DNA of 28,763 bases, from NCBI RefSeq assembly GCF_022376445.1, contig NW_025955424.1, positions 1 through 28,763 of the forward strand, written 5' to 3'. Below the pieces are notes generated by a model that did no database searches, was not told where the DNA came from, and saw only the letters and a list, made by a program, of their open reading frames with translations. The translations under genes and the position numbers were made by a program. This document shows positions 1 through 9,754 of the stretch, piece by piece (the first letter of the stretch is position 1; the number at the start of each line of letters is the position of its first letter). Origin of the DNA: Fomitopsis serialis (taxonomy: Eukaryota > Basidiomycota > Agaricomycetes > Polyporales > Fomitopsidaceae).

Positions 1-1302
1 CTGGCGGACCAGTCTCAAAACGCTACATATATATTCTGCTCAGATCTCGATCAATCTGGAACCTAGTTGTGTGGCTGTACGTTGATCTCAACTTACGTCC
101 AACTTCGAGACTGATACTACTTAATAGACTCCCGGACCCGCAGTTGCATACTACTTTCCTGGCCATGCATGTCAGCGAGGATCCGTTGATCGTTCACATG
201 TCAGTCAGTCCCATGACCTCAGAATGCGCCATTGACATTCAGGCTATGATGGCGCAGCTGTGAACGTAGTCTGCCCACAGTACCCAGACGCTGCCTGGAC
301 TCTGGAGAACGGCATTATGACTCGGTACGAGTCTTCTTATGCTGCGGGCTCCGCTCATATCAGAACTCACAGCTGCGTCGGCGATGGGCTGGCGACGGGA
401 CGCCCATGTATCGTAACGACGGATGACCCATCCGTCCTAAGTCGCCCGCCGGCTCCCCGGTGACCCTCGGGGATCAACGACCAACACCCAATTGCCGCGA
501 CGTCCGCTGTGAATGCTCCTACTCAACACAACCCCAGCCGGTGAGCATACTAGCTCTTGCATTTCAGCGCGCCGGCGGCATCCAGAAGACTAGCATATCG
601 TTGGTAGCATTGGTAAAACGGTGCGTCCAAGGATCTACAAGGATGTTCACGGTGACTCCGCATGCATGTGTGTTGGTATTACTTTGGGTCAACAACGGAG
701 ACTAGTGTGTTGGACGCGGTGATTGCACCGGTCAGTGCTATATCTACCGAAACACCCACTGCGGTTTACCTCCGGACAGAGAACACCAGTCGATGCGGCG
801 CATGAACCGTTTTGCAGGTGCTTTGAGTACTCTTTGGCGCCCCGCGCGAGATGTTCTTGTACATATCTGGTCAGAACGACGAGTCGCTGACGGCAACTGC
901 TACTAGGTGCATCTGTCAACGCCACAATCCCAGTTGCTTGGAGTTGGCCGTAGTTCGCTAGTTCACCAGCCGAGATGACTCGTGCTCTATTGCCAAGTGG
1001 TTGCCCGGCGGTGGCGAAATCGTGGCGTACTGTGCAGGCAAGGTTTTCATGCACTGCTAGTTCGTCATTAGTCGCAGCTAATACAATAGTCAATTCAAGG
1101 ACTGTATACAAGCCACGCCGAGTACATTTTTGCCGCTGGTCGCCGGGCCCGGGCCATTGCTTTTGATGGGTGTGTCTATACCGACCGCAACCCCATCATT
1201 CATCGGGATACACCGTCTCGCGGCGACCCGTATGATTCGTGAGGATTGATGAGTACCGTTTCCAGCTAGTCTGAAAAGGAAAACCAGCGCTGGACAGAGG
1301 GC
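1..1302. repeat. Unit A copy 1: upstream region of precursor gene 1
   Basis: No gene is supported here. From about position 43 this stretch is a diverged copy of 5813-6945. Shared landmarks are the words around 45-70 and 5813-5845 (ctcgatcaat ... ggaacct), the cctaagtcgcccgcc block at 437 and 6119, and the final block ending at the TATA box. It is also more distantly related to the upstream regions of the unit B genes (gcgccattgacattcagg here, gcgccatcgccattcagg at about 3313). I read it as the long promoter and 5' flank of a tandemly amplified precursor locus. The short overlapping ORFs at 69-705 are not conserved in the paralogous copy. Confidence 0.6.
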
Positions 1303-1310
1303 CATATAAT
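1303..1310 (+). promoter_or_regulatory. TATA box of precursor gene 1
   Basis: catataat lies 47 nt before the ATG at 1357. It is embedded in a block (gcgctgga..gagggc.atataat) shared with genes 2, 3 and 4 at the same distance, so it is the probable core promoter. Confidence 0.6.
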
Positions 1311-1356
1311 GGGTAGTCTGAGGTGCTGCCAACCCCACTCCGCTCTGCTCGTAGAG

Positions 1357-1928
1357 ATGAAGTTCACGTCTGCCTTTCTCTTCAGCGCTGCTGCTCTGTT
1401 CTATGCTGCTTACGCAGCTCCCACTGGTGTAACCGATGGTCAGTTACGACGTACTGTGCATGTCGTTCCGATGTTCGCTTGATCTTGACCCCATCGCAGG
1501 GCTCTCTCGACGCACCGGTGGTGAGGCGTACACCACCCCGCCGGATGGTGAGACTCGGTAAAGGACGCAATAATCCATACTTTTCTAACCAAACCACATA
1601 GACCTCGAGAAGCGCGTCGGTGGTGAAGTTTACACTTCCCCGCCGGACGGTGAGACTTGGTAAAGCACGCAATACATCCATATTTTTCTAATCAAACCAC
1701 ATAGACCTCGAGAAGCGCGTCGGTGGTGAAGTTTACACTTCCCCGCCGGACGGTGAGATTTCGCGAAGTATGCAAGGGGTCCATAGTTAGTTTACCATTG
1801 GTTTCGCTCTCAGACCTCGAGAAGCGCGTCGGGGGTGAAGTGTACACGTCCCCGCCCGATGGTGAGATCTCGTCAAACATGCAGAACATCTGCGTTTAGC
1901 TAAACTAATGACGCTCTTAGATCTTTGA
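1357..1928 (+). CDS. Secreted Kex2-type multi-peptide precursor, gene 1 (one peptide per exon)
   Basis: Splice-assembled exons are 1357-1438, 1500-1547, 1602-1649, 1705-1752, 1814-1861 and 1921-1928, giving about 93 aa. Exon 1 encodes a signal peptide starting MKFTSAFLFSAAAL and ending near AYAAP. Exons 2-5 are each exactly 48 nt, phase 1 on both sides. They encode LSRR-TGGEAYTTPPD and then three copies of DLEKR-VGGEVYTSPPD. Spliced, the repeat reads VGGEVYTSPPDDLEKR, so cleavage after RR/KR would release one acidic Tyr-containing peptide per exon. Introns are 52-61 nt with GTGAGA/GTCAGT donors and AG acceptors. A sixth repeat exon at 1921 is broken by one extra T relative to the homologous exon at 7644 and stops at TGA 1926-1928. 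The gene is not matched to a named family; the Kex2 role is inferred from the dibasic sites. Confidence 0.75.
1602..1752 (+). repeat. Near-identical exon-intron tandem duplication in gene 1
   Basis: Exons 3 and 4 (1602-1649 and 1705-1752) are identical, and the intron upstream of each (with the word aaccacatag) is nearly identical. The repeating unit is 103 bp, one exon plus one intron. This shows how the arrays grow and that the duplication is recent. Confidence 0.85.
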
Positions 1929-3190
1929 GGAGCGCACTGGCGGCGAGGCCTAATACATCACCTCGAATGAGGGTAAGCTATGTCTTGCGCAGCCATTTTC
2001 GCGCGCTAACTTGAACTCGATTCAAAGAAGAGTATTAGCCACGCCATCGGACGCATGATCCTCTATGATCATAGTGTCGGGAAATGATCTTGGAATGCAG
2101 CTGTGAAATGTGAAGTGACGTAGTGATGAATGATGTTTGACTTGCTTCAGCGCAATGCAATGTTGTATGATGGTCCTCCTTCGAGTCTACATCGTAGAAG
2201 CTCGCACTTTCCGTCGGCATTAACCCGTTGATCTAAAGTTGGTCAGTACATAAGTTCTTTTTTATGTCTCTCCGTGTGGCCACTGTGACACTAGAGAGTT
2301 TTGGAAACAACTGTTGAAGTTGAATTGAACGGTGGAGGTGGAGCTGAGGTCTGGTGGTGGTGGGGCTCCGTGGGGCTGGTCGAGAGTGTGACGCCGAGTG
2401 ACGGGCCGTGACACTCCTACTATTCATGGCAATTCGCTCACGGACGACGCTCGGGAGGGCGGGCTGGCCGGTAACGCCCGTGTCACGCCCACCGCAGATC
2501 TGACAGAGATCGGTGGTGTCGGAGCTGTGGTCTGGTGGTGGCGTGAACTTTCACAGTTGCTGCCAAAACTCTCTACTCTAGCAGTTGCGGTCGGCGGTCG
2601 GCGTGACATAGCACATGACGTGTGACAGTCAACCGGCTTGTGCCCGAGAAAGGCAAGTCGTGCTCTATACGTCCAATGCCATGCATGATGCCGGTGTCGG
2701 ATTAGCTTCGCTGCAGGGCTGCGGCGTACTTGCCACCACACTGGAACTGCATGCCTGTCCGACTGTCGAGGTACGCAGCGACGTTGCTGGAGTGCACTTC
2801 TGTCGACTGATCATGTATGGCGGGTCAGTTTGGAAAGTATGCTTGATCAATATTTCAATGTGGAACCTGGCAGCTGTGTGGGACCGACGCTGATCCAACG
2901 CGGCCCAATCAAGGACTCAGACAGCAGTCCACAGCACGTACTATCAGGACGCTATACGTAATCATACTGTAGATCTGCTCCGCCCTGTCAACATACTCGG
3001 AGCGAAGGCGCTCTGACAGTTTATGCCAAAACTTCAATTGTCAGTACAATGCCGTGACCGTTGTCGTGCCTAACAAAGGCGGCGGCTAACAGGTGTCTGC
3101 ATGAACTTGAACCAGGTACGTGCAGCCAATCTTCATCACAATACGGGCTACGGATGCCAATACTCAGCGAAACGAATGAGACACTTGGTC
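1929..3190. other. 3' flank of gene 1 and inter-unit DNA, no gene supported
   Basis: The first part is the 3' flank of unit A. The paralogous 3' flank of gene 3 is recognisable at 7751-7880 (cgcatg.tctatgatc and gggaaatg words). Around 2291-2320 and 2543-2581 are imperfect inverted repeats. A block at about 2598-2670 (gcgtgaca..gca.atgacgtgtgac ... gaaaggcaagtcgtgctc) recurs at 5634-5715 and 14590-14672 and seems to mark unit boundaries. The short ORFs here overlap on both strands and none resembles a protein family. Confidence 0.5.
2291..2581. repeat. Imperfect inverted repeat, possible MITE-like element
   Basis: The left arm at 2291-2320 (ctagagagttttgg.a.caactgttgaa) matches the reverse complement of 2543-2581 (ctagagtagagagttttggcagcaactgtgaa). 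About 220 bp of GGTGGT-rich DNA lies between them. No target duplication was identified, so the mobile-element reading is tentative. Confidence 0.4.
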
Positions 3191-4381
3191 CGAATCAGGT
3201 CTGACTCTCCAGGACCAGCAGTTGTGTACCACTCTCCTGGCTCTGTCAGCGAGGGTCACGGTCCGTCGATCGACGTCGCTCATGTGCAAATCAGTCCTAT
3301 TGGCTTAGATTGCGCCATCGCCATTCAGGACGGCGCAGCCAGTGAACGTGGGCTGCTCACTGCTCCGACCGGAGACCGCCTGGAACACGGTATTGGCATG
3401 ACCCAGTGCGGTTCTCCTTAAGTCCGCTGCGATCTTCGCTCACATTACAACTCACAGCTGCGTTGGCGAGGACGCCTGTCGTGATCCATGGGCGGTCTGT
3501 CCAATGCAGCTTGCCAGCATTCCGATGACCGGAACCAATGACCGACTGAAAACTTCGGCGTCCGGTGTATCTGTCGCGCAAACGTGCGCAGTATTGGCCC
3601 CATGTCAACTCGCCGCCACGGCACGAGCGACACTTTATAAAGTGCGCGGTGATGTGGTGAATGCGCGCAATGATCGTTCAGCTCTTTATGGTGCCAATGC
3701 GCCAGACCTATATACTACTAGCCCTTGCCTACTCCGAATCTCCGCGACACTGGCACGTCGTTGGTCGAACGGTACGTCCATGGCGATGTGTATGATCCTG
3801 TGTTGAACAGTGATTTACCTCTAGACAGATAACGTGGGGATGGCGCGTGAAGTGTCTTGCAAGCGCACTGAGTGGTGTCCGGCCGCCTGCGGGACATGAC
3901 TTTGTACATACCTTCCAGGACAGGCTGATGGATCGTCGACGGCGCCCAGTGACTGCTAAGTCGGCGGCATCTGTCAACACCACACTCGCAGTTGTTTGCT
4001 GGGAGCTAGTCGTAGCTCGCTAGCTCACCAATTGAGGTCATGCTCTACTGCTAAGTAGCGGCTCAGCAGTAGTAGCGGCCTTGTCTCGTACTCACAGGCA
4101 GGGCCATGCATTGCTAGTTCGCCACGACTTGCGACTAATCTCACCCTGATTCAATGGTTTTATTTGAGGACTGTAGACCTTTCAAAGACCACGGCGCCGC
4201 GCGTGGGCCACTGTCTCTGATGACTGAGTCTATGTGGACCGCAATCTCATCATCTCGACAGGGCTTGTGGGACGGTCAAGCTTCAAACCTTGCGAGACGG
4301 TGACCTCCGCCCATCTATCCGCATTCGATAGCCACTGTCTCCATCTAGACGAACAACGCAGAATGGCGCTGGATGGAGGGC
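3190..4381. repeat. Unit B copy 1: upstream region of precursor gene 2
   Basis: This is a diverged copy of 9755-11080. Examples are the ggctctgtcag and gcagccagtgaacgtgggctg blocks, the ggaaccaatgaccgactgaaaact block at 3531 and 10074, and ccgccacggcacgagcgacacttta at 3611 and 10154. The site ctgattcaatggtt at about 4148 is the uninterrupted version of the site holding an insertion in copy 2. No protein-coding gene is supported. Confidence 0.65.
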
Positions 4382-4390
4382 TATATAATA
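4382..4390 (+). promoter_or_regulatory. TATA box of precursor gene 2
   Basis: tatataata lies 45 nt before the ATG at 4435, preceded by the shared gcgctggatggagggc block found before genes 3 and 4. Confidence 0.65.
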
Positions 4391-4434
4391 GTAGCACCCA
4401 GGGCTGCTGACCCCATTCACCTCTGCTCACCGAG

Positions 4435-5046
4435 ATGAAGTTCACGTCTGCTATCTTCTTCAGTGCTGTTGCTCTGTTCCACGCCGCTTGCGCGGCCCCA
4501 GCTATTGAGACCGACGCTCTGCTCTCTCGACGCGTACGCCCCGGTGGCGTGTACATCTCGTCGGGTGGTATGGTTGTCCTTCGTCTCCGACTCGGATGAT
4601 CTGGGTTTCGCTGACCCGGTGTTCCTTAGACGTTGTTAAACGCACCGATGGTATATACCTTTTGTCAGACGGTATGGTTACCCCTCGCCTCTGATGATTC
4701 GGGTTTCGCTGACCCAGTGTTACTTAGACGTTGTTAAACGCACCGACGGTATATACCTTTTGTCGGACGGTATGGTTTGCCCTCGCAACTGCTGATACAG
4801 ATTTCGCTGAACGAGCAGTCCTTAGACGTCGTGAAACGTACCGGCGGTGACGTGGATGGTGAGAGTTCCGGAAGCATGCAGAACACACTCGTTTTTGCTG
4901 ACTGGTTGCTTTAGCCCTCGATAAGCGCGCCGGCGGCGAGCTCTACATCATCACCGATGGTAAAACCGCTCACTAGGTCTCAGTGATGTAGGCTGACGGG
5001 TTATGACACAGATGTAATGAAGCGCGATGGCGGCGCCGTGGCCTAA
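4435..5046 (+). CDS. Secreted Kex2-type multi-peptide precursor, gene 2
   Basis: Exons are 4435-4567, 4630-4671, 4728-4769, 4826-4858, 4915-4959 and 5012-5046, for about 109 aa with a consistent reading frame. Exon 1 encodes a signal peptide (MKFTSAIFFSAVALFHAACA) and then, without the intron seen in gene 1, SRR and a first peptide VRPGGVYISSG. Exons 2 and 3 are almost identical and encode DVVKR-TDGIYLLSD. Exon 4 is shortened (DVVKR-TGGDVD), exon 5 encodes ALDKR-AGGELYIITD and exon 6 encodes DVMKR-DGGAVA then TAA. Internal exons are phase 1-1. Introns are 52-62 nt. If the last donor (gtaaaa at 4960) is not used, the frame stops at TAG 4974-4976. The peptides share the Gly-Gly/Tyr core with gene 1, but the linker is VVKR rather than LEKR. 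Confidence 0.7.
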
Positions 5047-5812
5047 GCTTATAACGGTGTGTATCCGCTTGGATGTCCAGTTTTTTACACTGATAATATA
5101 CCTCAGAGCTCGATGAAAGCCTTTAGACGAAGACGAATAGCCACAGTGAATTCAAGCTATATTGGTGGACGCATGGTCTGGTGATGGGCGGCCGTAGCCT
5201 CGATGGGTCGTTGACAATGAGCATGCCTTGAAGGATATACGTCGTGGTGAATGGTTGTTACACTAGCACTGATGCATCGTTGTGTGATTATTTCGTGGTC
5301 TTCAACCCGCTATCACTCGCGTCATGGTACCCTCAGGCTAGCTTCAAGTGGTATTGTCGCCGATACAGTATCAATATGTTGGCCAGTAAGTATTCCGAGA
5401 ACTCAGTGTTGCGCTGTCCACCGACTTATTCCTTTATCATAGTACTTACTAGTGCGTCAACCTAGCAATTTGCATCTATGTACGGGGTAACACAGATACG
5501 GCTAGCCTATTAAGTACCGTGATTCCCGAGTGAGAGCAAAACTTTGGGTCGAACTTAGTACGGCTGCTGTAGAAACGGTAGGTCCAATTAGAGTCGATCC
5601 ACAGCCTGACAGTGATCTCGAGTCGGAGTCGCCGGACAGCGTGACAGAAAGTGGTGACGAGGCACATGATGTGTGACGCTTGACGAGCTCGCGTGCCCAG
5701 AAAGGCAAGTCATGCTGTCGTCCAACTGTCGTCCGCCAGAAAACCTGGCACTGGCAGAAACCTTGCAGAAACCCTGCAGAAACCTTGCAGTCGCAAGGTA
5801 TGTAATTCTGCT
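5047..5812. other. 3' flank of gene 2, no gene supported
   Basis: The beginning retains the last intron and exon seen in gene 4 (cctcagagctcgatgaaagcctttag at about 5101), now downstream of the stop. A conserved 3' block at 5323-5400 (ggtaccctcaggctagct ... cagtaagtattccgag) is shared with 7925-8000 and 11940-12020. The boundary block at 5634-5715 recurs at 2598 and 14590. At about 5745-5792 there is a short imperfect tandem repeat of cagaaaccttg. Confidence 0.5.
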
Positions 5813-6948
5813 ATCTCGATCAATGTGGTTTGTGGAACCTAATTGTGCGGCCGTACCCTGATCCCTCGCCCAATCGAGGCTACACTCCTGGACCCGTACT
5901 AGCCTCGCCCATGAGCTTAGAATGCGCCATTGACATACAGGATGGCGCAGTTGTCAATGTGGACTGGTCACTGCGCAGACCGCCTGGACTCCACGGCATC
6001 TCGGTATGATTTTTATTATTACTTATGCTGCAGTTTCCGCCCACATCAGAACTCAGAGCTGCGTCGTCCGCGGGACGCCCATACATGTATCATTGTATCA
6101 TAATGATGCGACCATGCGTCCTAAGTCGCCCGCCAGCTCCCCAATTACCGTCGGAGATCAATGACCATCTGCCAACTGCCGCGGCGTACGATGCGAATGC
6201 TCAGAACAAAAACTCAGTTGGTGAGCATCCAAGCTGTTGTGGAATAGCGTACCTGTGGCATACAGAAGAGTAGCCTATTGTTGATGGCATTGGTAGTACA
6301 ATTGCGTCCAAGGATGTTCGTGACGGTGACGCGGACACGTGTGTTGGACACAGTGATCGCGGACAGCATTATATCCACCGAACAGCCATGATTTAACTTA
6401 CCTCCGGACAGAGAACACAGGTCGACGGCGCGTGAACCATTTTGCAGGTACGCCGAGTACTCAACGCGACATGTTCGTGCACACCTGGACAGAACGATGA
6501 CTCGGAGGTGCTGATGGCGTCTACTTCTAGGTGCATCTGTCAACGCCACATTACGTCGCTAGAATCCCAATTGCTTGGAGGAGATCGTAGCTCACTAGCT
6601 CACCAGCGGAGATCCGAGTCATGCACTGTTACCAAGTAACTTCCCGGCAGTGACGAAATTGTGGCGTACTGTGTGCAAGGTCTTCATGTACTGCTAGTCC
6701 GTCATGAGTCGCAGCTAATGCAATGGTTAATTCAAGGACTGTATACAAGCCCACGTTCAGTACATCTTTCCCGCCGGGCGCCGGGCCCAAGCCATTGTTT
6801 CTGATGGTTGTGCCTGTACAGACCGTATCCCCATCATTTATCTGGACATACGTGCCATCTCGCGACTACCCGTACAGTGATTTGCGAGCATTGATGAGTA
6901 CCGTTTCTAGCTAGTCTGAAAACGCAAAACAGCGCTGGATGGAGGGCT
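5813..6948. repeat. Unit A copy 2: upstream region of precursor gene 3
   Basis: This paralogue of 43-1302 has small indels throughout and strong conservation in the last 300 bp before the TATA box (for example ttcaaggactgtatacaagcc at 1093 and 6732). Its short ORFs are not preserved between the copies, so I treat it as noncoding promoter and flank DNA. Confidence 0.6.
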
Positions 6949-6955
6949 ATATAAT
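6949..6955 (+). promoter_or_regulatory. TATA box of precursor gene 3
   Basis: A tatataat motif overlaps this position, about 47 nt before the ATG at 7002. It sits in the same gcgctggatggagggc context as gene 2 and is followed by the gggcagtctgagg sequence shared with gene 1. Confidence 0.65.
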
Positions 6956-7001
6956 GGGCAGTCTGAGGTACTGCAACCCCCACTCAGCTCTGCTCGTAGA
7001 G

Positions 7002-7758
7002 ATGAAGTTCACGTCTGCCTTTCTCTTCAGCGCGGCCGCTCTGTTTTACGGTGCTTATGCAGCCCCCACTGATGTGACCAACGGTCAGTTATGATGTACT
7101 ATGCATGTTGGTCGCTCGATTCTGACCCTCATCGCAGGGCTCTCTCGACGCACCGGTGGTGAAGTGTATATCACTTCGTCTGATGGTGAGAGGCTGTGCA
7201 AGATATGCAAGACATCCGTGAGTTGCTAACCAGCTCTCTTAGACCTGGACAAGCGCACGGGTGGCGAGGTATACATTACACCGCCGGATGGTGAGACTGA
7301 GCGTGCGGAACGTCACCGTCTGGCTGACAATTTCTCCTAGACCTGGACAAGCGCACGGGCGGAGAGGTGTACATTACATCGCCGGATGGTGAGACTAAGC
7401 ATGCGGAACATCTCCGTTTTGCTGATGAGTTCCCCTAGACCTGGAGAAGCGCAAGGGTGGTGAAGTGTATACTTCCTCCGATGGTGAGGTCTTGCGCGGA
7501 AAGCCGCGCATCTATTTTGCTTACCCGTTCTTTTAGATCTCAAGAAGCGCACTGGTGGCGAAGTGTACACGTTCCCGCCCGATGGTGAGATTCGTCGAAC
7601 ATGCAGAACATCGGCATTTGGCTAATCCCGGGCCAACCCTCAGATCTTGACAAGCGCACTGGCGGCGAGGTCTACATCACCTCGAGTGAGGTAAGCTATC
7701 TCCAGCGTCACAGCCATGTTCGCGCACTGACTTCATAGCGCGATTTAAAGACGATTAA
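7002..7758 (+). CDS. Secreted Kex2-type multi-peptide precursor, gene 3
   Basis: Exons are 7002-7083, 7138-7185, 7243-7290, 7341-7388, 7439-7483, 7537-7584, 7644-7685 and a short terminal exon ending at TAA 7756-7758. The last acceptor is at 7750 or 7738; both keep the same frame. The product is about 122-126 aa. Exon 1 encodes a signal peptide nearly identical to gene 1. The repeats read LSRR-TGGEVYITSSD, DLDKR-TGGEVYITPPD, DLDKR-TGGEVYITSPD, DLEKR-KGGEVYTSSD, DLKKR-TGGEVYTFPPD and DLDKR-TGGEVYITS. Six peptides would be released by dibasic cleavage. All internal exons are phase 1-1 and spaced about 98-107 bp. This is the cleanest member of the family, with every core differing slightly. It is the tandem paralogue of gene 1 and retains the terminal exon that is broken there. 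Confidence 0.78.
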
Positions 7759-8097
7759 ATTGATGAGCCAGATCGTGGGGCGCATGGTCTATGATCTCAG
7801 CGACGGGAAATGGTCTTGGAGAGGTCGTCAAGTGTGCGGCTGTGAAATGTATAGGCAGTGGTTTGAATGATGTTCGACTTGTTTGCAATGCAGTGTGGGA
7901 TACTTATGCTACCACTTGTGTCATGGTACCCTCAGGCTAGCTGCAAATGACACTTGTCACCGGTACAGTATCATTCAATAGTTGGCCAGTAAGTATTCCG
8001 AGCAACAGTTGCTTATTTCGGAATGGGATCGCCGCGCCACGGTTGGCCTTGTGGCGTTTGAGTTCGAACCTGAATTTACTTACCTCGCAAGTATTAC
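7759..8097. other. 3' flank of gene 3 up to the FunK1 junction
   Basis: This contains the conserved 3' block (7925-8000) shared with genes 2 and 4. Similarity to those flanks becomes irregular after about 8010. It ends in acttactcgtgtgcatcc, where it passes into FunK1 sequence. In the unit B copies the equivalent word is acttactagtgcgtc. No gene is supported. Confidence 0.5.
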
Positions 8098-9745
8098 TTA
8101 CTCGTGTGCATCCGCTGTGGCCTGCAAGGCGAGAGAAAACCTAGCTGCATCGACATGCCACAGGGAAACCTCGATCTAGGCACCTTGCTCGGCAAGGTCC
8201 CTGAGAATCAGCCCAACAGGGACCGTGAGCTCCTGGCTCTGTACACGCATCGATTGGACTATCTGCCGTTGATTGCTGGAACTGTGAAGATGCCTCGCGG
8301 GCGAACTCATTCCAGGCTAGTCATGTAATCGTATGGCTGGTCGATCAAGTATGCTGGGACGTGCCTGGAGCTGGTTGGTGCCCTGCACGATGCTCTAGTT
8401 GGTGAGTTCGTTGCTGCCCTACCATCGCTTGCTGTATTGAACTTGAACCGGCACCAGGACATCGAGCCGCCTTTGAGAACGGAGTGGCACATCACGATCT
8501 GAGCACGAGAACATCCTCATCACACGCGAAACTGCGAAGGGCCGCCGCGGCATTGTTATCGACTTCGATTTCGCGACGATGCTGGACGACAAGATGAATG
8601 CCGCTGACACCCCGACTGTAAGTTGACCTGCTGCGCTGTTCACTGACACGCATTAACTCGTCGGCGTGATAGGGAACGCGGCCGTATATGTCTGGCGAGC
8701 TCCTAGGGGGATCTGGTATGTGCCTACCTTCGTTGCGACGCCGGATGGGACCTAGTGGTTGCTGTCGAGCCTCATCCCAAATATTCCTTCTATCATGACC
8801 TGGAGAGTATCTTCTGGATTCTCCTGTTCACCTCCATCTCAAGTTCCGGTCCAGCAATGCGTAGGGAGGCCTTTTGCAATGGTACAGACACGGCCTTGGC
8901 CAACAAATTTACCAGCTCATTCAAGCGCCGGACAACTCGCAACTCGCAGAGAACAAACAAGCGATCATGACTCACAATAAGGCTTTCCTCTTGGTGTTGT
9001 GCTTCGTGGATGACTACTACAAGCCCCTGATACGACTCCTGCGGCGTCTGTGGAACATCCTGAATCCAGCATACGAGTCGCGAAACTTCGTGGTGAATGA
9101 TATCATGCACGACGATTTCTTGGCCGCCTTCGAGCAGACGGAAGAGGAGCTCCAGAACACGCCAGAGGACCTCACGCCTGAGCAGAAGAAAGCGCTAAAC
9201 CAAGAACTGGCCCGGAGAGAGGCGGACCTCACTGACTGGGAACATAGCCCTCGTTCAGCTGTGCCTCATCCCCAAGCCCGGCGAGCGAACACTGAACTGG
9301 ATGACCAGGGCGATGGGGATGATGAAGAGAGCGATTCCTCGCATCCGCGGCCGCCTAGGGGTAATACTGCGAAAGATCGTGGCCATGTATCGCTCAAGTC
9401 CCAACCGACGCCCCGACCGACGACCCGAAAGACCTCGAACGCCGTCGTCGGCAGGGTCACGCGGTCTCGGTCTATGGCTCGCCGCAAGGCGGAGCAGGGT
9501 CCGTCGAGATCCGCAACATCACTGAGGTCCGACAGCGAACCGCCTCAGTCGAGGGCTATTCCAATTGAAGTCGACAGGAGAGACGTCCAAGGGCCGCGGT
9601 CGCGGCGGTGGCAAACAATCTACGCGAGGACCTGCTAGTGTAAGTGGGGGGTCCGAAGGCGCGAGCGGAAGTCGAGGAACACGGGAACAAGGAGGTCAAG
9701 CGACCAAAGGGAGTGGTGGACGGGGAACGAGTGGGAACTTACGGA
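8098..9745 (+). pseudogene. FunK1-type protein kinase pseudogene (5'-truncated, frameshifted)
   Basis: This is an inverted paralogue of the gene at 18307-19909. The homology starts abruptly at about 8098-8112 in the middle of the kinase domain, so the N-terminal lobe is missing. Decay against the paralogue: a TAA at 8326-8328 where the other copy has GAA; a one-base loss in the catalytic loop near 8500 (ctgagcacgagaac against ctgtgcaccgagaac); a one-base loss in a G run near 8750; and a one-base loss in an A run near 8910 (ccaacaaattt against ccaacaaaattt). The segment from 8874 to 9638 stays open and reads the kinase C-terminal lobe and acidic/RS-rich tail (NILNPAYESRNFVVNDIMHD). A Gly-Arg-rich tail follows in another frame to about 9745. 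It lies between precursor units A' and B' and is probably not functional. Confidence 0.85.
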
Positions 9746-9754
9746 TACTTTATA

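Noticed and set aside
69..705. Three consecutive + strand ORFs overlapping by GTGA
   Set aside because: The overlap looks like translational coupling, but the organism is a fungus, the starts are partly GTG, and the frames are not preserved in the paralogous region 5813-6500.
1357..1928. Mating pheromone precursor
   Set aside because: Basidiomycete pheromone precursors end in a CaaX box and lack a signal peptide. These genes have a signal peptide, repeated KR sites and no CaaX ending.
1357..5046. Regular spacing of about 100 bp resembling a CRISPR or satellite array
   Set aside because: The repeated part is coding, flanked by splice sites, keeps a phase-1 frame and follows a signal-peptide exon. 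The repeats are not identical direct repeats with random spacers.
8793..9110. - strand ORFs opposite the FunK1 pseudogene
   Set aside because: They mirror the codon bias of the kinase frame. The same antisense ORF appears opposite the second copy at 18592-19029, which is expected from shared sequence.
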